From positions 42,503,474 through 42,567,473 of the forward strand of contig CP154957.1 of assembly GCA_039621445.1 (NCBI GenBank): a stretch of DNA of 64,000 nt, given 5' to 3'. This document shows, piece by piece, positions 21,553 through 34,134 of this stretch (position 1 is its first letter; every line of letters starts with the position of its first letter). The translations under genes and the position numbers were made by a program. The notes below the pieces were generated by a model that saw nothing but the letters and a program-made list of their open reading frames with translations, did not search any database and was not told the origin of the DNA. The stretch is from Euglena gracilis. Taxonomy: Eukaryota; Euglenida; Euglenophyceae; Euglenales.

Positions 21553-21761
21553 GGAGAAGGAGGAAGCGCTGCTTTGGTCATCGCCACCGGGTTCGGAACG
21601 GCGGGGGGAGGGGGCGGAGGAGGGGCCCTCTGGAGAGGAGCACTCCTCTTCGAAGAGGGGCTCGGCCAGACGGCCGCAGGGTTGGATGGGCTGCTCTGGG
21701 GGCACCGCACCCCCTGGGAGGCAGTTGGGAGTTGGGGGGTGGTCAGCTCTGCCCACAGGGG
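21553..21761 (-). CDS. Possible internal exon, acidic/Pro-Ser rich
   Basis: Preceded by CCCCTGTGGGCAG and followed by GAG-GTGGCC, so both splice signals are present. The frame reads LAEPLFEEECSSPEGPSSA and SEPGGDDQSSASSFSE. It is low in conserved features and may belong with the 20.45 kb exon. Confidence 0.35.
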
Positions 21762-21867
21762 GAAAAAAAACGGCCAACACTCTAAACTTCAGTGTTTGAT
21801 TCAATTTTCCACCAACCCGGAAGACCACGACAAAGTGCCCCAGTATCATTTGGGCCTGGGGGGAAGT

Positions 21868-22010
21868 TCTGGCAGCCACGCCATTTTCGAACACACCTGG
21901 AAGAGCACCTCCCTGACGCTGTCCAGCCCTGTCTGCACGCCAGCGTCCACGGCGTGACCCTCCAGAGAGTCAGAGGCAGGCATTGGGCTGCCTCGAAAAA
22001 GAACAACGGA
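21868..22010 (-). CDS. Possible exon, hypothetical
   Basis: The frame reads PMPASDSLEGHAVDAGVQTG then LDSVREVLFQ and meets a CAG-GTGTGT donor near 21901. Text is protein-like but short. It may be an upstream exon of the minus-strand gene ending at 20.45 kb. Confidence 0.3.
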
Positions 22011-22431
22011 TTTTGGTACTGCAGAATTGCTCAAAAGCGAACACCCGATCTTCTTTCAGATGACAGACACTTCAACTTTGCCTGTCTTGCTTCCCTGTTC
22101 AAAAATGGCATTATCATCCGTAAACCTCAAAATAAAATGGTGAGCAAAGAAGGGCAGCTGACTTCCAACCCCTTTTGAGCCCCCCCCCCCCCCCGGAGGG
22201 GTCTGGGTCGGTCTAAATAAGGGAAGTGTTGGTAGAAAACATGAACCAACCAAAGACGACCAGGAATACCTCAAAAACACACTTTTTGGGCAAAAAAAGT
22301 TTAAAAAAAAGCATTGCACTTTGTGATCTAAAACCCCACAACTTGTATTTCAAAAAAACCCTCCTGAGCATCTAAAACCCCAAAATTGACTATATCAGGC
22401 GATGTTTGCGCTTCTCATTTATTTTGTGCAG

Positions 22432-23065
22432 GCAATTGCGCACCTGCGCAATGGATTTCCTCACCAAGCGCAACATTGGTCGTGCAGAGAGGGCACACAA
22501 CACACCATTACACGCCAGAGAGAGGCCCATAAACTCAGGGGCTGGTGTTGACCATTGTGATGCATTTCCACAATTATTGCGTTCTGTGCCCGGCAGTGTG
22601 GGGGCTGGAGTTGCTCACTGGACGTTGGGACAAGACCCTGGGCTTGCCCTTAATTAACCCCAACCCCTCCACCTGGGTGGTCCCCACTGTACCACTTCTC
22701 ATGTTTCAAGCTCCCAGGGGTCACAACTCCCTGGCACGCGGTTGTTTCAACTTTTTCACAGCGTGTATGTAGAGTCCACCCTCTGGATGACTCAACATAC
22801 AACCCTTCACGGACATATCACAGAGCCTAAAAAGGCAACGAAAAGGGTTAAAAGTCACCTGGCCTGTGTAGCACCATCTGGGAACAGACTCCAGGCTTCA
22901 AAAAAAAGAGGGGCTCGCAATGAGGGTTTCGGCCCTATTTTGGGAAAATTCACCTCTCGTGGAGTAGAAACCCGGGGTTTTGGGTCCCCACAGAACCAAA
23001 GGGTCAAAAGGGTGGGTTTCAAAGCCGGGTTCAGAAATAATCTAAAAATTGCGCAGGTGCGCAAT
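22432..23065. mobile_element. About 0.63-kb element bounded by hairpins, copy 2
   Basis: Begins with ATTGCGCACCTGCGCAAT and ends with ATTGCGCAGGTGCGCAAT, which is its exact reverse complement, so the two end hairpins act as an inverted terminal pair. The interior aligns with 15.5-16.07 kb. These are the only island-type hairpins found outside 3.5-16.1 kb. Confidence 0.65.
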
Positions 23066-24300
23066 ACAAAAATCAAAACTTTAAGCGAGCTAGACCACCT
23101 GAGCTCCAGTGCCTGAAGAGTCGAACCAGGTTGGGAGGTGCTGAGGATTGACCGCCATTTCCTGGGTCGTGGACTAGAATAGCCGGCGGGGACCGGTGAA
23201 GGAGACCCGGGGGGTGGACCCGGCAGCTGAAATTAGGTTCGCCTTTGACCCAGCAGGGGGGGGGGTCTGACTGGGTTCCAAGTGGGCGTGCTCGTTGGGA
23301 CAGGCTGACCCGGGAGGTGCCTTCGGGCCAAGAACATACCTACCCATGAGTCTGTTCCCAGTTGTGGACCTGCCCACTGAGTAGGGAACCACGCCTGCTG
23401 GGGTCGTGGACTGTGCGTCGTCACTGTGAAGGCGACCCCCCCCTTCCATAACCAAAGTGGATTATGTGCCTGGCAGGCGCCTGGTGGCCGCCGCAGTGAA
23501 CAAGGTAAGTCCCGCCAGGCTCCGCCACCTCCACGGACCAGGGGATTTCTTAAGGACCCCGGGGGGGTCCAGCCTCCAGCTTGAAAAAAGGCTGCTGGCT
23601 GGAAACGAGTGCTGGCTGGACCCCCCCCTGGGGGGGATGGGGGGTCCGGGGCTGGAGGGGGCTGGACTGGGATGGGTCGATGAAAAAAAAAAATCTTAAG
23701 ACATTTTTGCCTTCTCGACAATTTGATGGATGGAGCTAGTGTATGTGCCAGACATTGAGGGCAAGGAAGCTGTGATGAGAAAAATGCAGGGATAGATGAG
23801 CTGGGCAACCCAGTTGGCTGGCCAGCCTGCGGCCGGCTGGCCCGGCCTCCGGCCGGGCTGGACCCAACTTTATTTCACTCGACCCCCCCCCCCGGGGGGG
23901 TCTCAGCCCCGATTTGGGCTGCTGGCTGGATTTGAGCTGCTGGCTGGCTGGACCCCCTCCGGCTTAAGAAATCCCCTGCCACGGACACAGACAAAAAGGG
24001 CCAGAGGCGAAAAACAGCGCCAGGCCAGAAGAGGGGATAAAAGGCACCAAACAAACAGCCGCAGGACTGCTTTTTTCGGAGTGATTGACTGGCTATTGGT
24101 TCCAGACCCCCCTCCTGGGGGGTGGGGTTGGCCAGGATTGGCCGAAAGTGGCCACCCAGTGTCAAAAGTGCCGGAAATTTTTTTGGGGATCTTCCGGGGG
24201 ATCTCAGAGCGAGAAACCCTGGACTGATACAATTTGCCATGTGTAATGAAAGGCCCCATCAAGGGGGGGGGGGGGACTGGCAAAAAAAAAACTATCCAAA
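23066..24300. other. Repeat-rich, no gene supported
   Basis: 23540-23660 and 23800-23960 carry the ggctggctgg / C-run / G-run family; 24070-24190 is the inverted partner of 21.1 kb. Minus-strand frames at 23233-23808 are Pro-rich shadows. Confidence 0.4.
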
Positions 24301-24331
24301 AAAAGTCAACCCAAAACGACGCAGAAAACCT

Positions 24332-24601
24332 TCAAAAAGCCGGGGCTTTGCATAAGTGCAAAGGTTGGGGGCGGCGCCCTGCCGCCCGGGCGGGGATAGG
24401 CATGAACTGGGGGGCGAAGAGCCAATGGGCCGCGGCGGGGCTCTCGCTGGACATGTTCTTCCACAGCAGCGGCGTGCGGCCGGGTGGGGCGGCGTGGGGC
24501 ACCGCAGGGGGCGGGGTCAGAGGTGTCTTGAGGCCCCGGGGGGGAGGCTCCGGACCCACCAACCCACCCCCCACCCCGGGGGGGGCTAGGGGAGAGCCCA
24601 C
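24332..24601 (-). CDS. Possible exon, hypothetical
   Basis: GC-rich minus-strand frame containing LLWKNMSSESPAAAHWLFAP and QFMPIPARAAGRR. It has the composition of the other minus-strand blocks but no clear splice pair. No family recognised. Confidence 0.25.
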   Translation of the reverse strand: MGSPLAPPGVGGGLVGPEPPPRGLKTPLTPPPAVPHAAPPGRTPLLWKNMSSESPAAAHWLFAPQFMPIPARAAGRRPQPLHLCKAPAF

Positions 24602-24810
24602 TTCCGGGGGTCAATTCTGGGGTCCAAAAAAATTGGTGCTTGGCCCCGAGAATACAGGAAAACCCCCCTCCGAAGGTTAACCCGCATTTAAATGCGCAGT
24701 GCCCAAATAAATGTCACACTCCCGAGGGTCCGAAAGTGAAGTCCAGAAAAATGCGCACCCTGAAAAACACCGTGACATTGCACCGCGTTCAGGTAGCCCC
24801 CAAATAAGTG

Positions 24811-25150
24811 TCACACCCCTGAAGGTCTGAAACTACGGTCCAATAATGCAACCCAAGCACTTAAATGGGGGTTTACCCATTCAACACCCCCCAGCCCTGG
24901 GGGTGGGCCGGACCCACCCACCCGCCCTTTCAGGGGCACCCCACTCAAAACAAAGCCTCTGAGCGGGGCGGGCCGCCGGCTGGCGAAGGGGCCCACCACC
25001 GCGGCGGAGGGGGCGGCCGGGGCGGACCGCGTGGGGACGCTCCGGAAGCTGCCCTCACCCATCGGCGTCCAAGGGGACCGCTGCGCCAGCGGGCCTGGGT
25101 CGGCGATTCAGGCGCAGGCCCGTCTGGCCCGTGGGGGACCAGGGTGGGAG
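24811..25150 (-). CDS. Possible exon, Pro/Arg-rich
   Basis: Two overlapping minus-strand frames (ending 24811 and 24945) are GC-rich and could be one exon with a shift. The text is Pro/Gly/Arg-rich and low in information. The call rests on composition only. Confidence 0.2.
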
Positions 25151-25179
25151 GAGAGAAGGGTTGATATCCTTTTCTGATA

Positions 25180-27500
25180 AAAACAAAGCACATCGTACTC
25201 TTTAATTGAAAAAAAGACCCCATTTCCAAAAAAAAACTAACATATCATCTGAAAACAAAATCTGGAAACGTGACGACCTCAACCTCATTTGCACTATTTA
25301 TTAAAAAGGAAAAAGTTCATTTCACAAAAAAGTTTGACTTTGAGCTTTTCCATGAAAATGCAGAATACAAAAAAAACCTCATGAAAGGACAAACAAATTT
25401 TGAGGTTAGAAATGATGCTGACACTATTCAACTGCCTTGGGGGTTGAGTGATTTCTTAAACCAATATTGTCTCACAAAAAAAAACAGGGGAAAACAAAAG
25501 ACAGGAATCTTTACTTGTTAAAACCAGTATTTTTTTGGCAGGAATTAGCCATTTTTGTTGAAAACCCCCAAAAATTTTCCGCTAAAAATCTTAATAATTT
25601 CTTATGTCTTTTTTCTCCTCAAAAAAGTGTTTGAAAGAAAAGTCAACCTTGGTCGAAAAAGTGTGTCTGGTTTCTGGAAAGTGTTGTGATGCAAAATATT
25701 TGGGCCCTGGGACTGCAGCATTCCCAAATCAGAAGGTTTTCTTCTTTCTCATAATGAAAAAAAGGCTGGAACTAAGGTTCTCTTCTGTCACTGCAACACC
25801 AATTGTTCAGTAAATTTTGGGCGTGCCTGGCACACCCAACAGAAGTGCCTGAGTGGGAGCTGTGGCCCAGCGCGGAGGCGTGGGACTCCACGCAGGGGAC
25901 GCCCGGCGAGCACTGCACGGCAAGCAGACCAAGGGGCATCGTTCAGGTCGTTGGGGTTTGAGCGCTGCAGGGAGAGAGGGAGCAGAGGGAGGGAGCGAAG
26001 AGTGGGGCAAACGCTGCCAGTGAAATCCCTGAGGGACCATGAAAACTCCTTACCTCCGAAAAAGAACAGCAACACAGCACTTGCCCAAACTCACCCCTGA
26101 AAATTGACACCAACCAAGTGCCAACCAAAAGAGCGAAGCCCAGGTCCCATTCAGGCTTTTTTTACCAATCTGGGGGGGTCTTGTGGAATGGGGTGCCTGC
26201 TCATGACAGGCACGGGAAGCTTTGAGAGGGGTGGGGGTCCGGACCCCCTTTTCTGAAATTGCTGAACACTTTTTATGTGGAAATCACCAAAACGTCAAAA
26301 AAATGGGCCTTATGCTCAAAAAGTGAGGGAAAAGCACATTTTTTGCTCATTTTCCAGTGCGGCGCCGGAAGAAAAATTTTGGAACCTGCCGGAAAATTTT
26401 TGGAACGCTATTTTTGGAACCTGCTGAGGTGGGGGGTCCAGCAGGGTAGAACGGAAGGCCTGGTGGCGGGGGGGGTGGACCCACCCCCCACCCGGGAAGT
26501 GGGTGGGGGGGGGGGTCGACCCCCCCCACACCCACCACAGCATTTTCACCGATTTCGGGGAAACGGGGATTTTGGCCAGAAAAAATTTTGAAAATTTTTT
26601 CGAAAAATGAACCCAAAACACATGATTTTTTGATGGAAAACCACATTTTCTTCACAAAAAATCTCAAATTTTTCCGTCCTAAAAAACTGGTACTTTTTAG
26701 GAGGGGGGTGAAAAAAACGAAGCTCAAAAAAAATGGACAAAGTTTTGGCACAGTCTAATTGTACTGATATTTTTTCTCGTTGAATTTTTTTGGACTTTCA
26801 ATGGCATTTTTTGCTTCAAAAACCTCTCAAAATCAACATTTTGAGAAAATGTCGAAATTTTGGAAGGTGTGAAAAAATGGGGTTTTGGGTGGTCTTCGGG
26901 GGGACCCCCGATATGGGTCCCAAAATGGGTCAAAAAAACACCCGGCGCCGAAGGCGCCGAAAATTTTTTTTCGGGTCCAAAAATTGGTGCTCCCGGAAAT
27001 ACGGGAAGAGGTGGTGGGGGGGGTCGACCCCCCCACCCACCATGAAGGGGTGGGGGGGTCGACCCCCCCCCTGCCCACCACCCTGGCTGTTCGGCCTGCC
27101 GCCCTGGGGGCGAGACGTCCCCTCCCAACATCTGGGGGGGTACCAACATCTGGGTCGGGGGGGGGGGTCCGGACCCCCCTAGCCACCTTACCCCCAGGAG
27201 ACCCTCCCCCTGCCACCTTCTTCACCGAAGGGCTTCCCACGACTAAAAAAAAAAAACCCTGGTTCGACTGTGCGCACGTGACGCGCATCCTCCCTGGTTC
27301 GGACCGTGCAATTCCCAAAGGAAGCAGACAGCCAGGGAGGAAGAAAGATAAAGCCCGCCGAAGGGTCGGCCCCCACAAGGGCTTTGGCCCTTGCCTTTGG
27401 GGTGACTCCGAAAGGGCACGTGTGTTAGGATTCGCCCGACGGCCAGGCAGGCAGTAATTATTAGGCGGACCAGGAAGGATGCGCATCGCGCGCGCGGCTG
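25180..27500. other. No gene supported; dispersed repeats
   Basis: An AT-rich plus frame at 25270-25521 looks mildly protein-like but lacks splice signals. 26460-26560 and 26935-27085 are copies of the ggcgcc-core repeat of 1.8 kb. 27515-27535 has two taaccc units, too few for a telomere. Confidence 0.4.
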
Positions 27501-27570
27501 AACCCCAGGCCGGCCGGTCCTAACCCTAACCCTACGCCCTCACTAACCCCAGGGTACCGTGGCCAACCCG

Positions 27571-27672
27571 GTGGGAAGTTTAATACCCCCCCAGGGGTAT
27601 TGAACTTCCCACCTGCCATACATACAAATATATATAATATATAATATATAATATATATACATATATATATCA
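27571..27672. repeat. Hairpin then TA-rich microsatellite
   Basis: 27571-27612 folds gtgggaagtttaatacccc against ggggtattgaacttcccac. A tataatata run follows to 27672. Confidence 0.7.
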
Positions 27673-28304
27673 TTTTTGTGGTTGCAATTGCAATTTCCCG
27701 TTATTCTAGGGAAGGTTTTCATCGTCCCCAGCACTTCAAGCTGGTAGGGGGCTTAAATTTGGGGGGTCTTGTATTTGGGAGGGACCTTGTTTTGGAGCGT
27801 TTTATTTGGACACGTTGCTCTCGTTGCTGTCTCTTGCAATTTCCTTTTTGTTGAACACCGAATGGTGCCCATTAAAATAAAGCAGAAGGATTTTGAAAAA
27901 AATTCAAGCCATTTAGAACGATGCCCCTCTGATAATCAATGTATTATGAATGACCAAATTTGAGAAATTTACCGACCCATTCTGGAAATGTGAGGGCAAA
28001 ATGATGAAGCTGAGTGTTGTTTATGAGGGGGATGGACCACGCCTCAGGAGAGGGAACAGCTGCCCAAAGCCCAGTTGGAACCTGCACATCAAACTTTTTT
28101 GAAGTCATCAGAGCTTTTCAATGCTGAATGTGTAAGAAATGCTGTGTGTAATCCATAAACTCCAGAATCCACCTACCAACTTGTAAAAGTGCCAAAATTA
28201 TAACCCCCTCGGGGTCACAAATACTAATAATTGGGGTCATTTGGGGGGGGGGTAATTTGGGGGGGTTCGGAGCCAAAAACCAGTCATTCACTCCGAAAAA
28301 CAGC

Positions 28305-28309
28305 CACAC

Positions 28310-28346
<37 letters not shown>
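28305..28346. repeat. CA dinucleotide repeat
   Basis: About 19 ca units with one interruption. Confidence 0.9.
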
Positions 28347-28347
<1 letters not shown>

Positions 28348-28499
28348 TAAGCAAGGTGCTTAAGGTCGGACACACCTTGAGCAATAGTATGGTTGCAACC
28401 TCTTCTGACAACGACCCCCTCTTGTGATAACGACCCCACTGGATTTTCCACCAACTCAAAAGTCGGGGGTGGGGTCAAATAACTATAATTGTTCGTATT

Positions 28500-29400
28500 T
28501 CAGGGTGTAGATTAGAACACTTGGAATTCGTGATGAAGAGGCTCATCTGGAAGACATGAATGACGCAAAGAAGAAAAGGTCAATGCATTTGGCGGACAAG
28601 AGGTGATGTGTATGTACATGTGGCTGCCCTGGGGCAGGGTAAGATGAGGGAGAAATCGCTCCAAGTGCAATGGGGAACTGCTGGATCTGGATATGAAAGC
28701 AAAAAGAAGAATATTCGAAAACGATCAAGAGGATCAAGCAAATATCCAATGGGGTGTGGTGAACTTTCAAGATGGGATCTCCCCTTCTACGCTACGAAAT
28801 TACAATTTAAATTTTTGGAATTTAAAATTGCAGCCAGCTTCACAGTGAAAAAAGGCTTCAGCATTCCCCGTAAAACATTGCCTCTTCCTCAAACAAAAAA
28901 TGGGCGATAAGGTTTTCGAAAAAAACAAATACCGTCTTCCAAAAATCTATACTCATTTGTGTCCAAAAATGTATGCACCGTCTTGGACACAAAGCATTTG
29001 TTCCTTCGTCAGAATGGGTGCTCACCATGCTTTCCAACCATTGGGACCACCGGGGGGGGTCACCTTCCGCTTTCCAACAACCTTTGGAACCAGTAAGTCA
29101 CTCTCCCCACCCCTCAGAGGGGATCAGGCACTCTGGCCACTCCATCAAAAAAAAACTGGAACAAAACCAATATATTTTGGCCAATTTTTTAAAAAAAATT
29201 GTTGCTTGGGCGCTGGATGGGCCACTTAGGACCAAGCACCTCCCTAAGGTGTGACTCCAACCTCCCCCCCCCCCAACCCCAGGGAGGGAGGGTGGAGCCT
29301 AAAAACCATCCAATCGCTCAAGAAAAAAATCAGTGAGTTACTATCTCCGGGGTGGAGAGGGAGGGTGGACACACCATGGTATGGGGGAGGGTGACAACGT
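28500..29400. other. Unassigned, weak frames
   Basis: A plus frame at 28560-28910 (with GDVYVHVAALGQGKM) overlaps 28900-29229 in another frame. Neither has a recognised motif or both splice signals, so no gene is called. Confidence 0.25.
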
Positions 29401-29774
29401 AACTTGAGGGAACAAATCACCAAACCGTCCACGAGGCTTCTTTTTTGTTCACGTTTTCACTCCCCCGGGTTTTACGCAGGGTGGCACAGGACCCCTGGGG
29501 GGCTGAAAGTGCTTTCCAAGAAACACATACCCAGGCCTCCCGCCATGGGACCCCCATGGGCTCGGCCCCAGACCCAACCACCCACCAACCCACCCCTCCC
29601 CACCCCACCAGGGGAGGGTTGTTCCAAAGCGAAAGGAAGCCTGGTCCACCCCCTTCAACTAACTCTTTACGTAACTGCCTTTGTAGCTCCACTTTCCTCA
29701 CCTTATCCATCCTTCCCCCATTGGTGCGGGTCGCCCATCGGCATTGGGCCAGCACAAAGGGGAGTCCGGCGCAA

Positions 29775-30110
29775 CTACCCCCCTTCGCCGTCTGACAAGC
29801 CGCCGCCAAACGGGTCGCCGGCTTGATCCCTGCGCTTCGCGTCCGGCGTGTACAGCACGTCTCCCAAGCTGCCGGGCCCCTCCGCGCTGTCCTCCACCTC
29901 CAGGCAGAACGAGTCCCCTGCGGGGAGGCGCCTGCGTCCGCCGGGCCAGCCGGCGGCGAGGGCAGCGGCCTCGGCGGGTCGCTGCAGTCGCTGCTGCGCT
30001 TGAGGTGCCCGCCGTGCAGCGTCAGCCCGAAGGTGGACATGCTGTAGCGGGGGCAGGCCTTCCTTGCCAGCCCACCTGCCAGGCCCCAACACCAGGGCCG
30101 GGGAAAACGA
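29775..30110 (-). CDS. Possible exon, YSMSTFGL motif
   Basis: A minus-strand GC-rich block follows a GGCCTGGCAG acceptor-like site near 30080. It reads KACPRYSMSTFGLTLHGGHL, then Pro/Ser-rich text, and continues one frame over as GDSFCLEVEDSAEGPGSL with a stop near 29768. A one-base shift or a second acceptor (CCCCGCAG) lies near 29917. The phrase CPRYSMSTFGL looks conserved, but the family was not recognised. Confidence 0.35.
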   Translation of the reverse strand, partial: SFSPALVLGPGRWAGKEGLPPLQHVHLRADAARRAPQAQQRLQRPAEAAALAAGWPGGRRRLPAGDSFCLEVEDSAEGPGSLGDVLYTPDAKRRDQAGDPFGGGLSDGEGG

Positions 30111-30471
30111 AGGGGGCAAGGTGGGTTGGCAGGGAAAGGCTGGCCGAGAGTGCTGCCGCATGAAGAAGAGGACGCGCCCGGTCCGGGCAGTGTACCGCAG
30201 GGTTGGAGGCAGGGCTCCGGTTGGCCCATGCCATGGAGGGGGTGATCCCCCCCCCGACCGGAAAGAGGGGGCAGAGAGGGAGAGCCGCAAGTGAGCTCTG
30301 CTAATAATGAGGATGTCAGCCCACTCATACGACTGCAGAGGGTAAGCAAAACAACCCTGCTGGTTCTTGAGTTGGGAGCAGGCATTGCTTGACGACTCTG
30401 GGTCCAGCTCAGAGACCGGTAACATTTGGGCTGGCTGCTGGTTGACGCCCAGGAGCCCCTGGCTGGATCCA

Positions 30472-33400
30472 TACATCTCTTTAAAAACCCCGGGGGGCTT
30501 GCTGGGATAGGGCTAGAAATTTGGGTTGGTTTGCTATTTTGCCCCCCGGGGGGGGTGCTGGACCCCAGCTGTGCTGGTAAAATCGGACAATTGCCCCCCA
30601 AAAATGACCTGCAAAAACAAAGCTTTGAAAACATGAGCATCTCTCAACCCCTCCCAAAACCCAAAAAGCAACATTATTTTCGAAAACTTTCCTTTCAGCA
30701 AAACAAAACTGGATTTTAAAAAAAAACTCCTTTTAAAATTGTGTGTTTGCCAGACTGCTGAGGTATCTGGTGAACACCTTTTTCTTATGCCAAAAGCCGT
30801 TTTTTTTTAAAAAAAAATGTCAGTTTTTTTTAGAAAATCAAACAGTTTGAAAAAAAGGAATTTGAGAAGAAGTGCAATTTCCACTGGACAGCACCAGAAG
30901 AAGAACGTCTCGGGGGTGGGGTTCTGACCCCCCTAATCGTCCCCCCCCCTGCTCCCTTGACCCCCAATCCCGAAGCCTTTTTCAGCCAGGAACCTTTTTC
31001 CCGTCCTTGAAAGTCCAATTTTTTACCGACCCCTGGGGGAAAGGGGGTCACTTCCACTCTTTGAAAAACCAGTCAATCACTATTTGAAAAAACCAATCAG
31101 TCACTCCACCGGGGGTGAGGTTTCACTCCCTAATCCAATTTACTAACTGAAGTTCACCACCGTGGAAAAAAAACCACCAAAAAAATCTGGGTCACTTAGT
31201 GGCTGTTTGCCACCCCCCACCCCTTAGGGCTGTACGGGAAGTCCTGGTGGGGCGGTTGATGGTGGGTGGGACGGGAAAAAGTGCCCCCTGGTTTGAATGA
31301 TGAGTATCATCATTCAAACCGCATTTTGCAACTGACTGGCTGATCAAGCTTCATAACCCAAACAATCAATCATGACTTGCGGAGAAAGGAGATGTAATTG
31401 GGGAAAAGATCTGCGAGACTGGACGCTTTGCTATCCAGACGCAATGTTTTAAGCACATTGGAGCTTTTATTGCAAAAAAGCAGGTCGACCATCATTTCCT
31501 AATACAAATGCGCGAACTTGGAGCAACACAAAGAGCATCTAGATGCAGATGTCTGGCCAGCTGTGCCTTGCTATCTGCCGGATTTCAGTGCAAGTCTGCA
31601 AATGGGGCCGAGACAAGTGCTTCTGTTTAAGGGTGGTTATAAGCGGTGAGTAGAGGCAAAAGAGAGACAAAAGACTGACTGGTGGCCAGGACAGTCAAAC
31701 ATGGGTGGCCACTTCGGAGCGTGTTGCATTTCGACATTCGGCCCCAAAGCTTAAATGGTCAGGGGCTTAGGGAGGCAAGGGGCAGTCCGATTGGCATTGC
31801 ATGAATCCACACCTTGGTGCTTATTCGGTTTATTTTCTGCTTTTTTCCTTGCTCTGCACGTGACCAGGTGCTGAACTTTTAAGAGAAGCACCAATGACCA
31901 AAGAAGGTTCGTTTCGAATATAATCGATGAGTTGCTTGCTATTCGGTCTACCCAAACTCCAGTTTGGCAACTTGCAGAAATTTTCGTCACGGAGCAAAGT
32001 GCTGGAGGAAAAACTGACCAGGGGTCTGGGTGGGTCCGGGACCCTTGCAGGTTAGGGGTGAGGGTCCCAACGTCCCTGCGGTTAAAGAGGGACACCCCAA
32101 ACCTGAAGCCGTGACCACCCTCGTTGTATCGATCCCTGCATATGCACTACGTGGTACAACCAGAAAACTTTCAAAAAGTTATGTTTGCAAGGCACAATTT
32201 ATCATAATGGAGCAGCCCCTAACGGGTTTGAGATTCCCCAAATTCCAGCATTCCTCCCCCACGGTGCCCCTCCCAAAATTGTACCTCTAAAGTTGTAAAG
32301 TTGGAGGGAACCCCCTCCCGCAAACACCCAAGAGTTGTTTTTCCAGCTTGACGCTTTGGTTTAATCAGGCAACGATTGGGTAGGGTGCACCTGAACATTC
32401 ATCCGCCCAATCACTTCCACATATGCCACAATACTGGCAACACACAAAGCAAATTCGATGTTGTTGAACAGACCAGACCGAAAATACATTGTGCGCTGAA
32501 CTGCGATCTGGGCAGGAGATGAAAATGACGCATAAAAACAAAACCAAAAAATTCAACAAATTGGAACTTGAGAATTTTAGTGTTTTCATTTTCAGTATCG
32601 TCAAGTGAAACTACGATGCAACAGTGCAGCACCAATTTTTTTTGAAAATTAACCAAATTGACATTTTCCCAGCCACTTCCAAAAGTTTGGAATCCCCCCC
32701 CCTCACCTTTCAGGTAGGAGGAATTCAAACCCCCTCAATCTGGCGAGTAGCCGCCTGTGTTGACTGTCTATGCGTGAATTTTTCAAAGCCATAATCAATT
32801 CTAGAAAAGCAATTTAAAAACAAATTGTCAGGGTCTTATTGTATAATTCAAAAGATATTGATTTTTAAAGAGTTGCGCAATATCATTCAGAGGTATTAAA
32901 GGTATTTGGAGGTATGTTGTATGTGTGTGAGAGCATTTTCCGACATCCTCCATCGCTCCCAAGCATTTTGGCAGGCTCACATGATTATTCTGCAACATAT
33001 AAAGGATCTTCACTGCATATTCCCAATAAACTTCCCAAGGGAAGGGGAAAGGCGATCATTCACACCGAAGAAACCAATCAATGGAACCCAATCAGAACTA
33101 GGCTGAAACATTTATGTAGGATTCTGAACCATTGAAACAATCTGAAAAAAACCAACACCACCAACAGAAATGAAAAGAAGAGAATACCTGCAAAAAAATC
33201 TCAAGGGAAAACAGAATAGTCAGGATCAGGGTTCAATATAAGGGTAGGTGGGGTCATCGGCTCCGGTACTCAGGACTCCACCCAAAAGGTCAAAATTTTC
33301 CAGCATTTTGAGCCGAATTTTTTTTCCATTTTTTGTTTACAAACGTTCCCTAAAATGTGCCCTAAAGGGCCTTTTCAGTCGATTGGGGAGGGTAAATTTT

Positions 33401-33480
33401 TTACGCCCGGTGCTTTGCGCCAGGCTGCCACCGTTCAGGTGGGGGATGTCCCCCCCACTTGACCCCCCCCCCTCGGTTGT
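30472..33480. other. No gene supported
   Basis: 30472-30560 is another catctcttta / G-run repeat end. 31.3-32.1 kb is less repetitive, with weak overlapping minus frames at 31823-32000 that were not called. Confidence 0.35.
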
Positions 33481-33504
33481 TCCGCACCACCCTCAATTGG
33501 GGTG

Positions 33505-33721
33505 TGACTCATCCGTGGTGCAAGACACAATCCTTGCATTGAACCCTGGTCAGGATGCCTTCGAGGACAATAAACCAGAATCAAAGTTGAAAGGAGATAT
33601 GACCATTCAGCACGTCATCACACAAACATTAAATTCTATTGCTGCCAAAGAAATAACCAAGAATAAATACCATGCCCCCCATCCACGAGCTATTCCCGCC
33701 CTTTATGGCCCAGAACAGAGG
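33505..33721 (+). CDS. Possible exon, hypothetical
   Basis: The frame reads QDTILALNPGQDAFEDNKPE then KLKGDMTIQHVITQTLNSIA and ends at an AGAG-GTACCA donor near 33721. Text is protein-like with normal amino acid spread, unlike the surrounding repeats. No clear acceptor and no family. Confidence 0.35.
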
Positions 33722-34134
33722 GTACCATTTTTGCATCCCCCCCCCCCAAAAAGTTGCCAAGAATAACCCCTTTTGGGCTGCCCAAGGTTGGGATGTGAGG
33801 ATAGCTTGGTCAGTTTCAGGCACATTTGCCAAAAATTGAATTCTGAAAACTTCCAAAAAACGGCTGTTCTTGACAACTTTCTTTGCGTCCTTCAGAAAAG
33901 TGCTCTGACAACCCAAAAAAATTATTTCACCCTCAATATTTCCAAATTTGGCAGCACAAGAAATCTTGAACCCAAATTAGGCATTTCCGACCCATAAAGA
34001 AAATGGATTCTCAAATTTCCGAACCAGGCCTCCGGTTGGGTTGCAGGGGGGGGGGGTTGTGGGGTTGCGGGGGATACTTCCCTCGAAGACAACTTCGCGA
34101 GGTGGGAGTCGGTTCATAAACCCCCCCCTTCCAA

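Noticed and set aside
27515-27535. Telomere (two taaccc units), also two TTAGGG units at 46582
   Set aside because: Only two units each, internal, and the second lies inside a fold-back element.
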